Source: Oscheius onirici
Taxonomy: Eukaryota > Nematoda > Chromadorea > Rhabditida > Rhabditidae
Direction: 5' to 3'
DNA: 64,000 nt
Assembly: GCA_932521025.1 (NCBI GenBank)
Contig: OW051471.1
Coordinates: forward strand, 8,804,001-8,868,000
Under the pieces are notes generated by a model. The model was not told the DNA's origin. It saw only the letters and a list, made by a program, of their open reading frames with translations, and searched no databases. The translations under genes were made by a program, and so were the position numbers. Shown piece after piece: positions 35,548 to 46,390 of this stretch. How positions within the stretch are numbered: position 1 is the stretch's first letter; each line of letters starts with the position of its first letter.

Positions 35548-36766
35548 ATGTTGAACAACACAACAGGCGAAGATATTGGCATTGGTGTACTGGTTATAAG
35601 TGTAATATTTAATTTCCTGCTTCATATAACAAATTTTAGGTATCTACTCTAGGACTAGTTTTTAATGCCTTTGGATTTTTGGTAGTGAAAAATAATCCAA
35701 TATTGGCAAGCAGTTTCTGTCGACAGAACTTGAATCACTGTATCGCTAATTTCTGTGCATGCATTATATTTTTGCTGTATGTTGGCTCACTTACTCTGCT
35801 GTGAGTTTGGCCAGTGGATAAAGTAATGTTTGAAGATTTGCAGACAGGTCCAAAGTTTTTCTATCAGTATTTTTGGAAAGATTTGTGGGCAGACACTAAC
35901 ATTTTTCTGGAATGTTACAATATATGCTCACGTAGCTGTGTCTTTTGATCGCATGGTCGCAGTTCGTTTTCCATTGAGCGTAAGATACATTTAACAGAGT
36001 TACTTACCGCAGAACGTTTAGGTAAACAGCACTGTGTCAACTTCCAGAGCTTTTGTCCTCGTGCCTTGGATAGCGGCATTCGCTCACGCGATTCCCTACT
36101 TTTGGTGTAAGTGACTGTGTTCGACTAGCTACAAATTTTTAGACGACGACTGTTATATTGTTTACGATACGCCAGTCTGGCTTTTGAAATACGACGAAAC
36201 AACACAATGCGGACGTGTCTTACCACTTTTCAATGGATGCAAGAATATTATCCTGATCGCTAGCATGGCAGCATTGGATTCGATTACCTTGTTGGTCATC
36301 AGAAAGCACCATAAAGTAATAGACATTCTGTTGAATGTGTTGAACTGCTTTTACAGAAACAAGTTGACCGCAAGAACGAGCAACATATGAATGTAGAAGC
36401 CCATGAAGATGAGACTCGTTTCCTCAAAACAGAAATCTTGTTTGTCTTACAGGTAACTTTCACTTTTTCCCTCATGTCACATTTATAGACAATCGCTCAA
36501 GGGATTGTTTTCTTTTTTGAGCAGCTGAACTTTTTCATAATCAGTGCAGCGAGTACGAACAAATACTTTGTTTTCTTTTTCACAACTTTCACATGGCTGC
36601 TTTGCCACACAATGGACGGGTACATTGCTCAGATTGACTCATTTAGAGAATATTTTACAGATTGACTTTGTGTATATTCCAAGTGAGGAGTTTTGAAGAG
36701 CAACGAAGACTGTTAGCCTCCAAAAGGCCATCAATAGCTTCTGTACTTAGTTCAAACTCAATCTAG
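35548..36766 (+). CDS. Seven-transmembrane chemoreceptor, Srx-like
   Basis: Eight exons with GT-AG introns, all in one frame. Starts MLNNTTGEDIGIGVLVIS. After intron 1 comes LGLVFNAFGFLVVKNNP (TM1 end), then FCRQNLNHCIANFCACIIFL (TM2). TM3 ends with VAVSFDRMVAVRFPLS, the DR-like motif. TM4 ends with AIPYFWYDDCYIVYD. Then come DSITLLVIRKHHK (TM5 end), TIAQGIVFFFEQLNFF (TM6) and LLCHTMDGLTLCIFQVRS (TM7 and juxtamembrane). It ends with TAG at 36764-36766. It is a paralog of the pair at 54450 and 56045, with matching intron positions and phases. The intron after TM2 is GTGAGTTTGG...TTTGCAG here, the canonical counterpart of the AT-AC intron described at 54705. Expected to act as a ciliary chemoreceptor; ligand unknown. 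Confidence 0.8.
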
Positions 36767-36924
36767 AGAGTAAGGCTGTACAAATGAATACTTTGCTCTT
36801 AACAGAAAATAGGAGCTTGTGCTACCTTTTAAAAATTGTCAAACTATGATTTTGCTGAATTCCATACAAGATCTTGCAACGAATTACAAAACTATTCATT
36901 ACAGTATGTACATGCGTCTTACGA

Positions 36925-37360
36925 CTAATAAACTTCACGGACTGTCACATTTTGAGAGGTATGAGCTGGATTGTCGTGGCCGATGTAGGGACCTGAGTGA
37001 GTTAAGCCGCCAACGTGAGGACCTCCAATCTTTGTGTCGAATTTTCTCTCCTCAACGACGACAGCAGTTGGTCGTCCAGCCACGGTTCTTGTTGTAGTTT
37101 CGAGGTTCTGTCGTTCCCTCTTTCTTCTGAGTCTGCGACAGAGTAGTGTAAGAAGAGCTACAATGGCAATGATCACAACAATCGGGATCACGATGAACAG
37201 AATCAAACTGATAATGGTGCCAGGTTCGTCTGAATTAAGGCGTAGAGAGATTGTTAAATAATGTCTTACCCCAACGTGATGCAGGATAGTGAGTAGTCAT
37301 ATCGAGGATTGGTTGTCGCTCAGTAACTTCGAGAAGTGGGGGTCGGCGTGTAGGGTCCAT
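36925..37360 (-). CDS. Small single-pass membrane protein A
   Basis: Two exons, 37360-37270 and 37229-36925, total 131 residues. A short N-terminal part (MDPTRRPPLLEVTERQPIL) without signal peptide is followed by one strong membrane span (IISLILFIVIPIVVIIAIVA, then LLTLL), a basic stop-transfer stretch (CRRLRRKRERQ) and a cytosolic tail with Gly/His/Pro-rich sequence (GGPHVGGLTHSGPYIGHD). No family recognised. It is the first of three similarly built minus-strand genes in 2.2 kb. The membrane topology would be N-out without cleavage; an upstream exon with a signal peptide is possible but was not found. Confidence 0.55.
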
Positions 37361-38216
37361 GTCTGTAAGATGGCGTGTTAACAGTAGCAGGCGATATGGG
37401 TAAAATGATAGAGAGGATGATGGGGAGGGGCAATTAAAGTGACTTGTGCCAATAATAAACAGGTCACAGGGGGATTTGTCAAGGTGAGAGTGACGCCGAA
37501 AACAGAATCTGTTAGTTGTGAAAAGGGTAAATTGGGAATGTTTTTGTCTTCTTGAAGGAGGCCAGACTCTTTGGAATGTTACTATGGTAAACAGAAATCC
37601 AAGTATAAATAGCCTTGGGTAACCTTGAACTTTTGTTGCACCCTGTCGTTTCAGCTGTAAACAGGATATTTGAGCGAGAGCTTGGTATCGACCCTTGTTT
37701 TGAAATCTGAAAGCCAAAAGAGCGTATATACTATAGATGAATCCGTTTTGAACCAAATTATGATTATGTTATCCTTAACAGTGTCCTGAAACCTGACAAT
37801 GTATATCGAGTAAGAAGATTAAATGACAGCGTTTTGAATTTTGTGTTGAACTCAACACTTTTGCTTCTGTGTAATTTTTTACATCCCGAATTACTTCAAG
37901 CTGGTGCGTGTTCAAAATGTTCTCTCAATTTATATTGTCGGGGATAGCATGTTGTTCGTCAAAATCTAGTCATTGTGTTTCACCTAACTCGTGACAGCGT
38001 TGAACAAATAAACAATTCGCGAGAGTCCGTTTTTACTGTACGTTCGCTTGAAATGTTTAGAAAGGAGAGGATAAAATAATGAGCAGGCAATCGCGACAAA
38101 TACCTAAAACTGGCCAATCGCCGTCGTAAACAACACTATTCCATGAGGCAACAACACAGGGAAAAGGTCACTCGTGTTTTGGCAATGTCGACGAAAATCT
38201 CAGAGATGGAAAAATG
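37361..38216. other. Spacer between small membrane-protein genes
   Basis: The stretch 37361-37756 is open in one minus frame for over 100 codons leading into the gene at 36925-37360, but it shows no domain and an odd composition. It may be 5' sequence of that gene. The remainder is unremarkable. Confidence 0.35.
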
Positions 38217-38502
38217 TTAAACCATATATTTATTGCGATCAACTTCTAACGATATGGCCGGCTGAAGATTCCAGGTTTGAAGAGAAGCTGGGGTAAAATT
38301 CCGTGTCATAGAAACTGAAGGTTTTTTTGAGCTGACGTCTTGAAGGGACGATTGTTTCCTTCTTCTCATTCTGCAACATAATAGGACTGTTGTGAGACCA
38401 ATGACCGGAATAACGGCAAGAATGACCAAAATTACAACCGAGAGTGGAAGAATATCTTGAAACCTTGAGTTAAACCAGGCAAATGTGTGACTTACCGGGC
38501 AT
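38217..38502 (-). CDS. Small single-pass membrane protein B
   Basis: Main exon 38455-38217: ILPLSVVILVILAVIPVIGL and LTTVLLCC form one membrane span, followed by RMRRRKQ and a Ser-rich tail (SSLQDVSSKKPSVSMTRNF) ending YMV-stop. The shortest start is ATG at 38502 with a 7-nt first exon (Met-Pro-). The frame upstream is open to about 38560 (SYSERVFSKLDSARYSDIMP), so a longer N-terminus is possible. Same build as the neighbours at 36925 and 38861: tiny ectodomain, one span, Arg-rich juxtamembrane. Function unknown. Confidence 0.45.
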
Positions 38503-38860
38503 GATATCAGAATATCTGGCAGAGTCCAGTTTAGAGAAAACACGTTCCGAATAACTCGCACACTAGTCGAGGGCAGTAAACACACATTATGTCTGGCGGT
38601 AGTTGGCCCCCGACTAAAATAGCGGATGCCCTATTTGCTCCGCTTAAAAAGAGAGAGGGGCGTATGACTTCACTTTCAGTGAATGACGCAAACTCTAGGC
38701 TTTTATCAGACAACTTTTCGATCTTTCCGAATGTTTTGTCAGTTTCTGTTTCCTTTTGATCGTGATGTGATCACCGATTAAATACTGCGGGCATGTGACT
38801 TTGGGTACATATTTACCTTGATCAATTTTATGTATACCAGTTGAACAGAAAATATGTTTT

Positions 38861-39102
38861 CTATGCTTCTTCGGTCACCCTTCTAAGCTTCGATTGAGCC
38901 GGAAGTCCTGAACTGGCTGGTCCTTCGACATCAACAACTCCGCTCCTTCTCCTTCTAAACCTTGAATAGCAACAACAGACCAATCCGGAAACCATGAGAA
39001 TTGACAGTAGAAAGGCGAAAATAAGGACAAGAATGTTGCTTGGATCGCCTGAACGCGAACGTTTCTGACTTTTAAGATTAACAAACTTAAATCGTGAAAC
39101 AT
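38861..39102 (-). CDS. Small single-pass membrane protein C
   Basis: Two exons. ATG at 39102 gives MFHDL, then a 42-nt intron; exon 2 encodes DPSNILVLIFAFLLSILMVS and GLVCCCYSRFRRRRSG, then VVDVEGPASSGLPAQSKLRR and a TAG at 38863-38861. About 70 residues: a very short N-terminus, one membrane span, a CCC motif near the cytosolic face (possible palmitoylation, inferred) and a basic stretch. No family recognised. Third in the minus-strand series. Confidence 0.45.
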
Positions 39103-39449
39103 TTTGATGTGGCAGTTGTGAAACAAAAGTTGGCGATCAAATGATTAGATGTTAACTGTCATATGGCTGCAAACCGGTTGAAAAGAGACAAAAACAAGGT
39201 GCGACCGATACATTTTGGCATGAAGAGTATCTATTTTTACAACCTTAGGGTTCCAAGTTCAGCTTTGATCTCCAGATGATCAGAATGAAGCGTCATGACA
39301 CCCACCCCAACACTCTGGGACAGTAGAAAATATTTGACGACGGATTTATAAATAGCAAACTTCAGTATGTCGAATGTCTTCTTCAACGGACAGTGAGTAG
39401 TCAATGATTTTGTTTCATCGATGAAACAAGTTACAGTATAGTAGTTTAC

Positions 39450-39710
39450 TATTTGTCTGCCAAGTGGATCCGAATGTTTTGGGGCCTGGGAACTGTCCTA
39501 CGCAAGGTCCCGCTACGACTTGTGAAAACTCTTCCTTTACTTGCGAGTGTCATGAGTGTCAAGAAAAGTCGCTCGATCCAAAAATGTATAGATCCATAGG
39601 GTAAGCAGACAATGGAAGATCTGTGCTTTTTCAACTTATCAGAAAAATCGTTCGTTCACAATCAGTATTGCACAGCGCGGGGTGGATTTGGCTTTGCCTC
39701 CCACTAGCAC
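39450..39710 (+). CDS. Possible cysteine-rich exon(s), incomplete
   Basis: After an acceptor-like ttacag (39439) one frame reads SSLLFVCQVDPNVLGPGNCP, then TQGPATTCENSSFTCECHEC, and ends at a good donor (GG|GTAAGC at about 39600). Six cysteines in about 35 residues suggest a small extracellular Cys-rich module. I could not settle the start exon (TATA-like tataaatag at about 39350, ATG at 39367 in the wrong phase) or the end. It may be a real small secreted-protein gene or a decayed one. Confidence 0.3.
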
Positions 39711-40663
39711 AGAACGCTTTTAGCAAGCATTTTCAGGTTCCGGAACCTATTCAATCGCATTCAGCGTAAAAAGTTACCCCTAGAGCCTTATTTTCAAGTC
39801 GATAAGACAAAATCTAAAAAAATTAGGCAAAAAACCGAGTTTCCAAAATGTCCCGTGTCCGCCGTCCGCGGTTGTGCGCGATTTGCGGGCTTATTTTTGC
39901 GAATTTTTCTCTGAAATTTTGGATAGAGCTATAACTAAGTCTATCTCAAAGGGGGTATCTTTTAGAATTTTAATTTTCGACCCGGATCACACCTCTACGC
40001 CCAGCATTTTTGGATTTGGAAAAATTTCGACAAAAAAACTTGGTCCTCACTCCACCCACACGACCTGGGTTCGATCCCGCTCCTCTGCAAACCTTTTTGC
40101 AAAATTGTTTTGAGTAAAGATTGACTTTAGCCACGGTCTGAAAACCTTTTCTGGTCGCATTTTTGAAAACCTTTTCTGGTCGCACGTTCCTCGCCATAAG
40201 ACGAAGGTGCAAATTAGTTGTTCTGTGTTTACTCCTTGTTCATAGGGCAAAGCCCGATACTTTTAGGAACGAAGGAGTATGGTAGTTTTCTGCCTCTAAT
40301 ATGATTCTGCAAAATGGCTCAGGGTATACTTAGGGTTACTGAAACTCACGGTATAGACATCCCTCGATTCTGCTGAAGTAGGTCTTGAAAGATGATGGGA
40401 AATAGCGTAACAAAGCCACCAAAATACCAAAAACTCGATTGTAAGGGATTCTAGCGAGGTATGACCTCTAACCAATCCAGTGTCGATCTTTTATTGGAGC
40501 AGCGGTAGGCGTCGATGGGGTAAAGCTAATAGAGATTTTACGGTAGGCATCGATGGGGTAAAGTTCTGTCTGGTCTGGTCTCAGTGCAAAGATGAACTCA
40601 CACTTTTTGCTAGTACACAGGGAATCGCTATTCGTAAATTCTATGAATTTTAACAAAAAGAGA
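39711..40663. other. Intergenic, minor repeats
   Basis: Contains a direct repeat of gaaaaccttttctggtcgca (40139 and 40163) and two copies of gcatcgatggggtaaag-like sequence around 40510 and 40546. No gene seen. Confidence 0.4.
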
Positions 40664-41393
40664 ATAATCTGGATCTGTGAAAAAGGGGTTTCTTTGAAGA
40701 GAAAGGGATTTGTCTTTGCCCTGCGCTATACTGAACGAGCAAAAAGAGAACAATAAGTTGTCTGAACTGCGTAACCTGACAAAAAGAGAACAATACTTCC
40801 TACAAAAGTCAAATCCACGTCTTTTCTCATGAGATCACTCATTTATCGTTCAATATCTTACAACTAGTCGTCACCAGTCGGAGAGAGTTGGACAAATTTG
40901 ACTCTCACAATCAGCCAAAATTGAACGAGCCATTGAACAAGTTCCACTCCGAAGGCGTCAAGAAGCATAACTAGAGCATTCGGTGTTTTCAGTTGTTTGC
41001 AGATTTGTAAAAGAAATCAACTACGGAAGAGAGGCCACGGTTTGGGAGCCAGGGAAACACGATGAAGAAAAAAAAATGACTACCGTAAAATTGAAACCCA
41101 TGGGCTACTAATAGAGGTTTTACGGTATATTCCTTTCAAAAACGTACTCAAAAACGGTTTGATTCCCTTTATTATTCCTTAGCAACTCTTGTCATTTTCA
41201 TACGATGGTTGAAAGGTAAAACATCTCATGAGAAAAGACGTAGATTTGACTTTTGTAGGAAGTATTGTTCTCTTTTTGTCAGGTTACGCAGTTCAGACAA
41301 CTTATTGTTCTCTTTTGGTTCGTTCAGTATAGCGCAGGGCAAAGACAAATCTCTTTCTTTTCAAAGAATCCCCTTTTTCACAGATCCAGATTG
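40664..41393. mobile_element. Large foldback element with ~170-bp arms
   Basis: Left arm 40664-40835 and right arm 41223-41393 are inverted copies, nearly identical over their length. Shared landmarks are gatctgtgaaaaaggggttt, ctatactgaacgagc/gttcgttcagtatag and tcaaatccacgtcttttctc. The 387-bp spacer has no transposase; each side of it holds a short ttttacggta motif. It fits a non-autonomous inverted-repeat transposon. Confidence 0.85.
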
Positions 41394-41563
41394 TTGGATA
41401 CATTCGAAGCTGTTTTCAGAATGGAAAATTTTGAGCATTGGGCGTCAACTCGATAGTGCACTTTGACTTTTCATTTTTCTAGACAAAATAAGCCGATTTT
41501 CTTTTATCAGTTCTCCAATCTCGGTCATTATTTGTCGTTCTAAACCCCAGCAAAAGAACACGG

Positions 41564-43819
41564 ATGCTTATTCAAATTGTTCCTATTCTTTTTATTGTAA
41601 CACTAGTTTTGGCTGGTTGTCCAGAAGGGACAACTTATAACACTGGGTTTAACAAGTAAGTCCGTTTCCCTTGCAAAATGATTTTCAGGTGCTATAAGTT
41701 TTATCCGGACAAACTTTCTTTCGTCCAAGCTGAGGAAATATGTCGGTCAATAAATGGACATCTAGTAGCAATCCAGAATGCTTTTGAAAACAGCTACCTA
41801 GTCAGTCTATCTGACTCAGCTAATTTTTGGATTGGTGCCAATTTGTTGGGAAGCTATTCTTGGTCATGGACCTATAATGCGACAATGGGATATTCAAACT
41901 GGGCAGTTGGGCAGCCTAACAATGCTAATGCTTGTACAAGAATGAGTTCTAATACTCTGTGGTCAACTAACATTTGCAATGATAAACTCCCGTTTGTTTG
42001 CTCAATTGAACCAGACGCTAATCAAACAGCTCCTTGCCCTTTTTTGTCCTGCCCTGGTAAAACATGTGACACACCGTTACTAGATCCTAATTACAGAAGA
42101 TTCCACATGTTCCGATGGTTACTCGCTTTTCACAGGAACTTGCCAATGTTACAAGGTTTTCCTGATTATTTTACCAACCAAGTTCGTTGCAGTACTTTGG
42201 CAACTTGGAAACATTCGAAAAAGCAAATGAGACCTGTTTCCATGAAGGGGGTCAGCTTGCTAAAGTTACCACGTTTGCCGAAAACAGCTTTCTCACATGG
42301 ATGCCAGGAGTGAAATGTACATCCGATGGCTGGACTATCGGTCCCCGGTGCCCATTCATTGGCCTATCTTGTTTCGACAATAAAACCGATAGCTGTGTAT
42401 GGTCTGACGGAACAGCCCTGCGGGGATTTAACAACTTCGGGGAGGAAAAAGTAGACGTTCACACAGTTTTAGTAGCAGATACGTCTGCATATATTCCTGG
42501 ATATTGGGTCGGCGTCAACGAAATGGATAAAAATGCGTTTATTTGTCAAAAAGGTAGCTATTTCACGAATATGTTTCATACTTCTTTAGACAGTACAAGA
42601 GCTGTGCTGTCCTCGACAGCAGAAAATCGAGCCGAACATGATTCTACCAACGTGAACCCCAGTAAGCTGGATCAAAATTGTCCATTTGGAACAGTTTATC
42701 GAGCCGAGACAAACAAGTAAGCTGATTACGTTCAAAGTAAAATTGGATAAATGGGAACGCGAGTGTAGAAAACTCCAGGCTTGCCCATTGTTAACCTAAA
42801 GCCTTTCAGGTGCTACAAGTTCTACGAGGATGAGTTGCCCTTCGTTCTAGCCGAGGAAGAATGTCAATCAATCGGCGGACATCTTGCTTCTGTTCACAGC
42901 GAATTTGAAAATGTTTTGATAGCCAGTCTCTCAAGTGGACAGTATTGGCTAGGAGCAACTACACTCACTTCAATCCAATGGTCTTGGTTTGACAACTCGA
43001 CACTAACCTATACCAACTGGGACAAAGGAGAACCTATCCTGAACAATATGTGTGCTATGGTCAAATTCGACAACGAGTTATTGTGGAGGTAGGAGTTCGG
43101 TAAAAGTTCAATCAGGTTTCCAACAGCACTACTTCATGTAATGACCAGCAGTCGTTTGTGTGCGCTCTGGATGTTGGTGTAACCGTTCCAGCTGCATGTG
43201 TTTCCAATCCCTGTCCGACGGAAACTGTTTGTAGTCCGGGATATACACTTTTTCAGGGAACTTGCAAGTGTTACAAGGTACGCAAACAATATTATTAAAC
43301 AAAACATCTTCAGTACTTTAATCAGCCAAGCTATTGGGACCAAGCGAACCAAATATGTATTCAAGACGGTGGAATGCTTGCAAAGATTACCGACGATGCG
43401 GAGAATGACTTCTTGACCGTCTTTCCTGGTGTCAGTTGTACGAAATACAACTATCAGCCTACTGAATCTTGTCCTTTCATTGGACTCTACTGCGAGGGCA
43501 AAACTGTTAATACCTGTGAATGGTCAGACGGAACTTCATTGGAGGGATACTACGGATTCGAGTGTATTTCTATCTTACTACTAGCATTAATGTTTTCTTA
43601 CAGCATCCTTGGCTGACTCGTATACGGTTATTCTCTCCGATCCCGGAAGTTTGCTTCCAGGTGTCTGGGAAAGCGTTCGTAATCAAGACAAGTATTCCTT
43701 CGTTTGTCAAAAAGGTGAAACAAGCAAGTTCTACAAACTGCTAGCATTCGCTTTCAGATTCTACTGCAGTTTCATCATTAAAAACAACAGCTGTAGAAAA
43801 ATCAAAAACTGAAAAATGA
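41564..43819 (+). CDS. Secreted protein with four C-type lectin-like domains
   Basis: Signal peptide MLIQIVPILFIVTLVLAGC, then two repeats of a two-domain module. Domain 1: CYKFYPDKLSFVQAEEICRS, WIGANL, WSWTYNATMGYSNWAVGQP, CNDKLPFVC. Domain 2: GTCQCYKYFGNLETFEKANE, CPFIGLSC, ICQK. Domain 3: CYKFYEDELPFVLAEEECQS, WLGATTL, YTNWDKGEP, SFVCAL. Domain 4: GTCKCYK, WDQANQICIQDGGMLAKITD, CPFIGLYC, FVCQK. The tail is Ser/Thr-rich. Domains 1 and 3 have the W-x-G, WxW and NW motifs but lack a clear EPN/QPD calcium motif (QPNN in domain 1 is the closest). Frames shift between exons exactly at good GT-AG sites, for example 42055-42095 and 42554-42590. Internal duplication of a two-domain unit explains the layout. 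Role inferred: extracellular recognition or immunity, as for many nematode clec genes. Confidence 0.85.
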
Positions 43820-44439
43820 CGGTAACTGCCACGTGACCTGGAAAGTAAAAGATATTATCAGTTCTTATTCTTTAGAATCGCATTATCTTTTGAACTCGCT
43901 TTCTTTTACCGGTCTATTTCCGCTGTGAATTATATCTGTTCAAAGAGACTGCAGAACTTGCGGTTTTCCGGAAAAAAATGTAGCCTATTTAAATAGGTCA
44001 AAAGTTGTTTCGATTCTTCTTTAACTTACCCATCCGAAGCATATTTGAACGTTCGTAAGAAAGTTCACCCATGTTCAGACCTCGTAAATAAGGTTCGGGC
44101 TGGTAAGATTATTTTACCTTACAAATCCATAGATAAAGAAAAAGTTCAGCCTTTCGCTTTGTTCCTTCTCGTGATAAAGATAGCAAAAAAGTAAAGTGCT
44201 GAAAATGCGTTCCCTTGTGATGGCAACTTCGGACGGGAAAATTTGGTTTGGGCGGGGAAATAATTTCGGACTAGGAAATTTATATTTCGGGTTAGCAAGG
44301 TAAAGAAAAGCTGTGGTGTTCTTACCAAAGATCTGGTGGCTCCTCTTGCTGTGCTTCTTGCTCAACCTCCGAAACGAACCAAAACGATTTGAACTATATG
44401 AGCGGAATTGACAAATTTATTTTTTGTATTTGACGTCTA
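43820..44439. other. Intergenic between convergent genes
   Basis: No coding exon recognised. It holds the 3' ends of the lectin (plus) and the receptor at 44440 (minus). Confidence 0.4.
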
Positions 44440-45801
44440 TTAAGATGCCCTCACAATATGAGCGACAAATTGTTGCCTCCTGAACTTTTTTGGGACAACT
44501 TTCTCTATCCAGCAGTGATATGTTGGATTCATAACTATCAAAACTACTCCACCAATCACACCGTGCATGGAAATAGAGTCTAGAGCAACTTCGACGTAAT
44601 CTGAAATAGGTTTTGTCATTGAGGCAGTCTTTAAATAACCTTCAGCACCGAAGATGTCAAGGAAGATAATTGTGAACATTAGTGCTATCGGAATCATTCC
44701 GCAGAAAAGAGGGACGACTGTCTGAAGAATAAGCTGTCTTAGAAACTTTTTCTGTAGTCTTTGTAGATTAGCTGACATAACATCCCGTGTTATTAGTGCG
44801 TATGAAAAACAGCTACAAATTACAATACCGGTAACAATAATAGCTAAGCTGAAGAATAACACGATTCCCATTCTGTATAAATTGGGTTTGTCGAAGGCTA
44901 TTGCTGATGGGAGAGACAACAACTCGAGTCTTGCACAAGAATACTGAAGATGGTACACTGTCAGGGCTTCAAAACTGTCAATGTCCAGAGTTATTGTTAC
45001 AAAGAACTCTACAACAACGAAAGCATACATGTAGACCATAATAATGTTGAGCCACCAAGAATAGGTTCTTCGACTTCGGATAGTCAAATAACGGTGAAGA
45101 AAAAGATGAAAAAGTGCTACGTAAGATGCAATAAAGATAGATTGAGCAATCGCCAAAATACACATAGTAGGCATCCAACTTTTCCCAACTCCCTTTAGAA
45201 ATCCAATTGGAAGTGGTAAGAAGAAGACTGGCTGCATCACTCCACTCATCTGCAGAAACGAGACTATTATTCCGCGGAACAATCGCCCATGGACGTTTGT
45301 TCGGCTGAACAATCCAGTGTGGAACAAAGACCCAATGGGCTACTGTTCCGCTGTTAGAACAAGTCAAGAAGCAGTATGCTTCTAGTGATAGCCTAAGCAT
45401 TTGAAAGTAGTTATGTATCACTCAATGTGGTCTTTCAATTGGAGCGCAGATGTCATAACTTTCTGGCGATCAGTCAGCTTTTAGTGATAGTCTAAACGTT
45501 TAACAAAAGGTCTCACTCTCGCCTTGCAATTACAATTGGGCCGCATTTATCAGAAAACATAGAGGGGCGATTGTTGAGCGAAACGATAGTCTCTCTACAA
45601 AATGCTCACCCAGACGTCACAAGTGCAGGCTAGAATCTGATGCCAGAGAAGATACCACCTGTAGGTTTTCATTGAAGCAGGCGATCGAAAAACGATACAG
45701 TACATAACGTACAGATGGATGAGCAGTGCACAGACGCTTAAAGTGATCAACATGTACCCATAGTTATCTTCATCAACGCCAAATTCAGGACATTCGATCA
45801 T
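44440..45801 (-). CDS. Seven-transmembrane chemoreceptor, Srh/Sri-like
   Basis: Two exons, 45801-45610 and 45249-44440, joined in phase 0 to give 333 residues. N-terminus MIECPEFGVDEDNYGYMLIT, TM1, then SPASMKTYRWYLLWHQILAC with the P-x-x-M-K-x-Y-R-x-Y-L-L motif typical of Srh/Sri, DVW|MSGVMQPVFFLPLPIGF (TM3 entry), FLHRYLTIRSRR, SANLQRLQKKFLRQLILQTV with the S..L..Q..(L/F)...L.LQ..(I/V)P motif, and HGVIGGVVLIVMNPTYHCWI near the end. The single intron (45609-45250, 360 nt) is long for this locus and contains an imperfect direct repeat (tagtgatagcctaagcattt against tagtgatagtctaaacgttt). Expected chemosensory receptor; no break seen. Confidence 0.8.
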
Positions 45802-46390
45802 CTACAAGCAGTAAATTGTCTTAAATACAAAGAGGCTGTGGTAAAGGTGTTCACAGACTTCGATTGTTAAAACTTGAATCATGGACAAACATGGAAAAGG
45901 TGGGGGAACACTGAAATGGTCTGATTAGAACCACGCGAAACTTTTCAGCGATGAAGTCAGTGTCAACAGATCCTGATTGAATCCCCTGCGATGATCCAAT
46001 TTGGCGTATGCTAAGATTAACGTAATTTTGCGCGTAGCGATGAAATATCAAGTTCTGAAAATTATTAATTACTTCAATGAGAGCTTTGCTTAAATATGTC
46101 TCCGACAGTGAAACTGTTGTTGGTCCGTTGATGGAAATCTCGCTTCAAGTCGAACAAATTGTCAATAACTCTCCATTATGAATTTCCATTCACCAATGGA
46201 TGACATTACGAAAACCACAGAGAGCGAACATCTAGTATTGTCCTTTATCCGCTGTCTAATAATGCCAGAAGTACACGACGTGTACTCGTCGTCTGAAAAC
46301 TAATCGTATTTACAGGCACACTCAAAAGTTCAGCGGTTCGGAAAGATACATGGATATGACGCCGTCATAACAATACAGATTAAGTCAGAG
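45802..46390. other. Intergenic between divergent receptor genes
   Basis: Shared upstream region for the Srh/Sri-like (minus) and Str-like (plus) genes. A minus-strand stretch at 46050-45850 preceded by ttttcag is open for about 65 codons and could be a relic exon, but no receptor motif could be aligned with confidence. Confidence 0.35.

Noticed and set aside
37361-37756. Long minus-strand frame upstream of membrane protein A as extra coding sequence
   Set aside because: Sequence is low-complexity in parts and shows no domain; the ATG at 37360 gives a sensible compact protein.
40060-40100. ggttcgatcccg resembling a tRNA B box
   Set aside because: No matching A box, acceptor stem or anticodon arm could be folded on either strand; the T-stem does not pair properly.
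45850-46050. Minus-strand open stretch after ttttcag, possible receptor exon (LIFHRYAQNYVNLS)
   Set aside because: No neighbouring exons continue it and no family motif aligns reliably; kept only as a possible relic.
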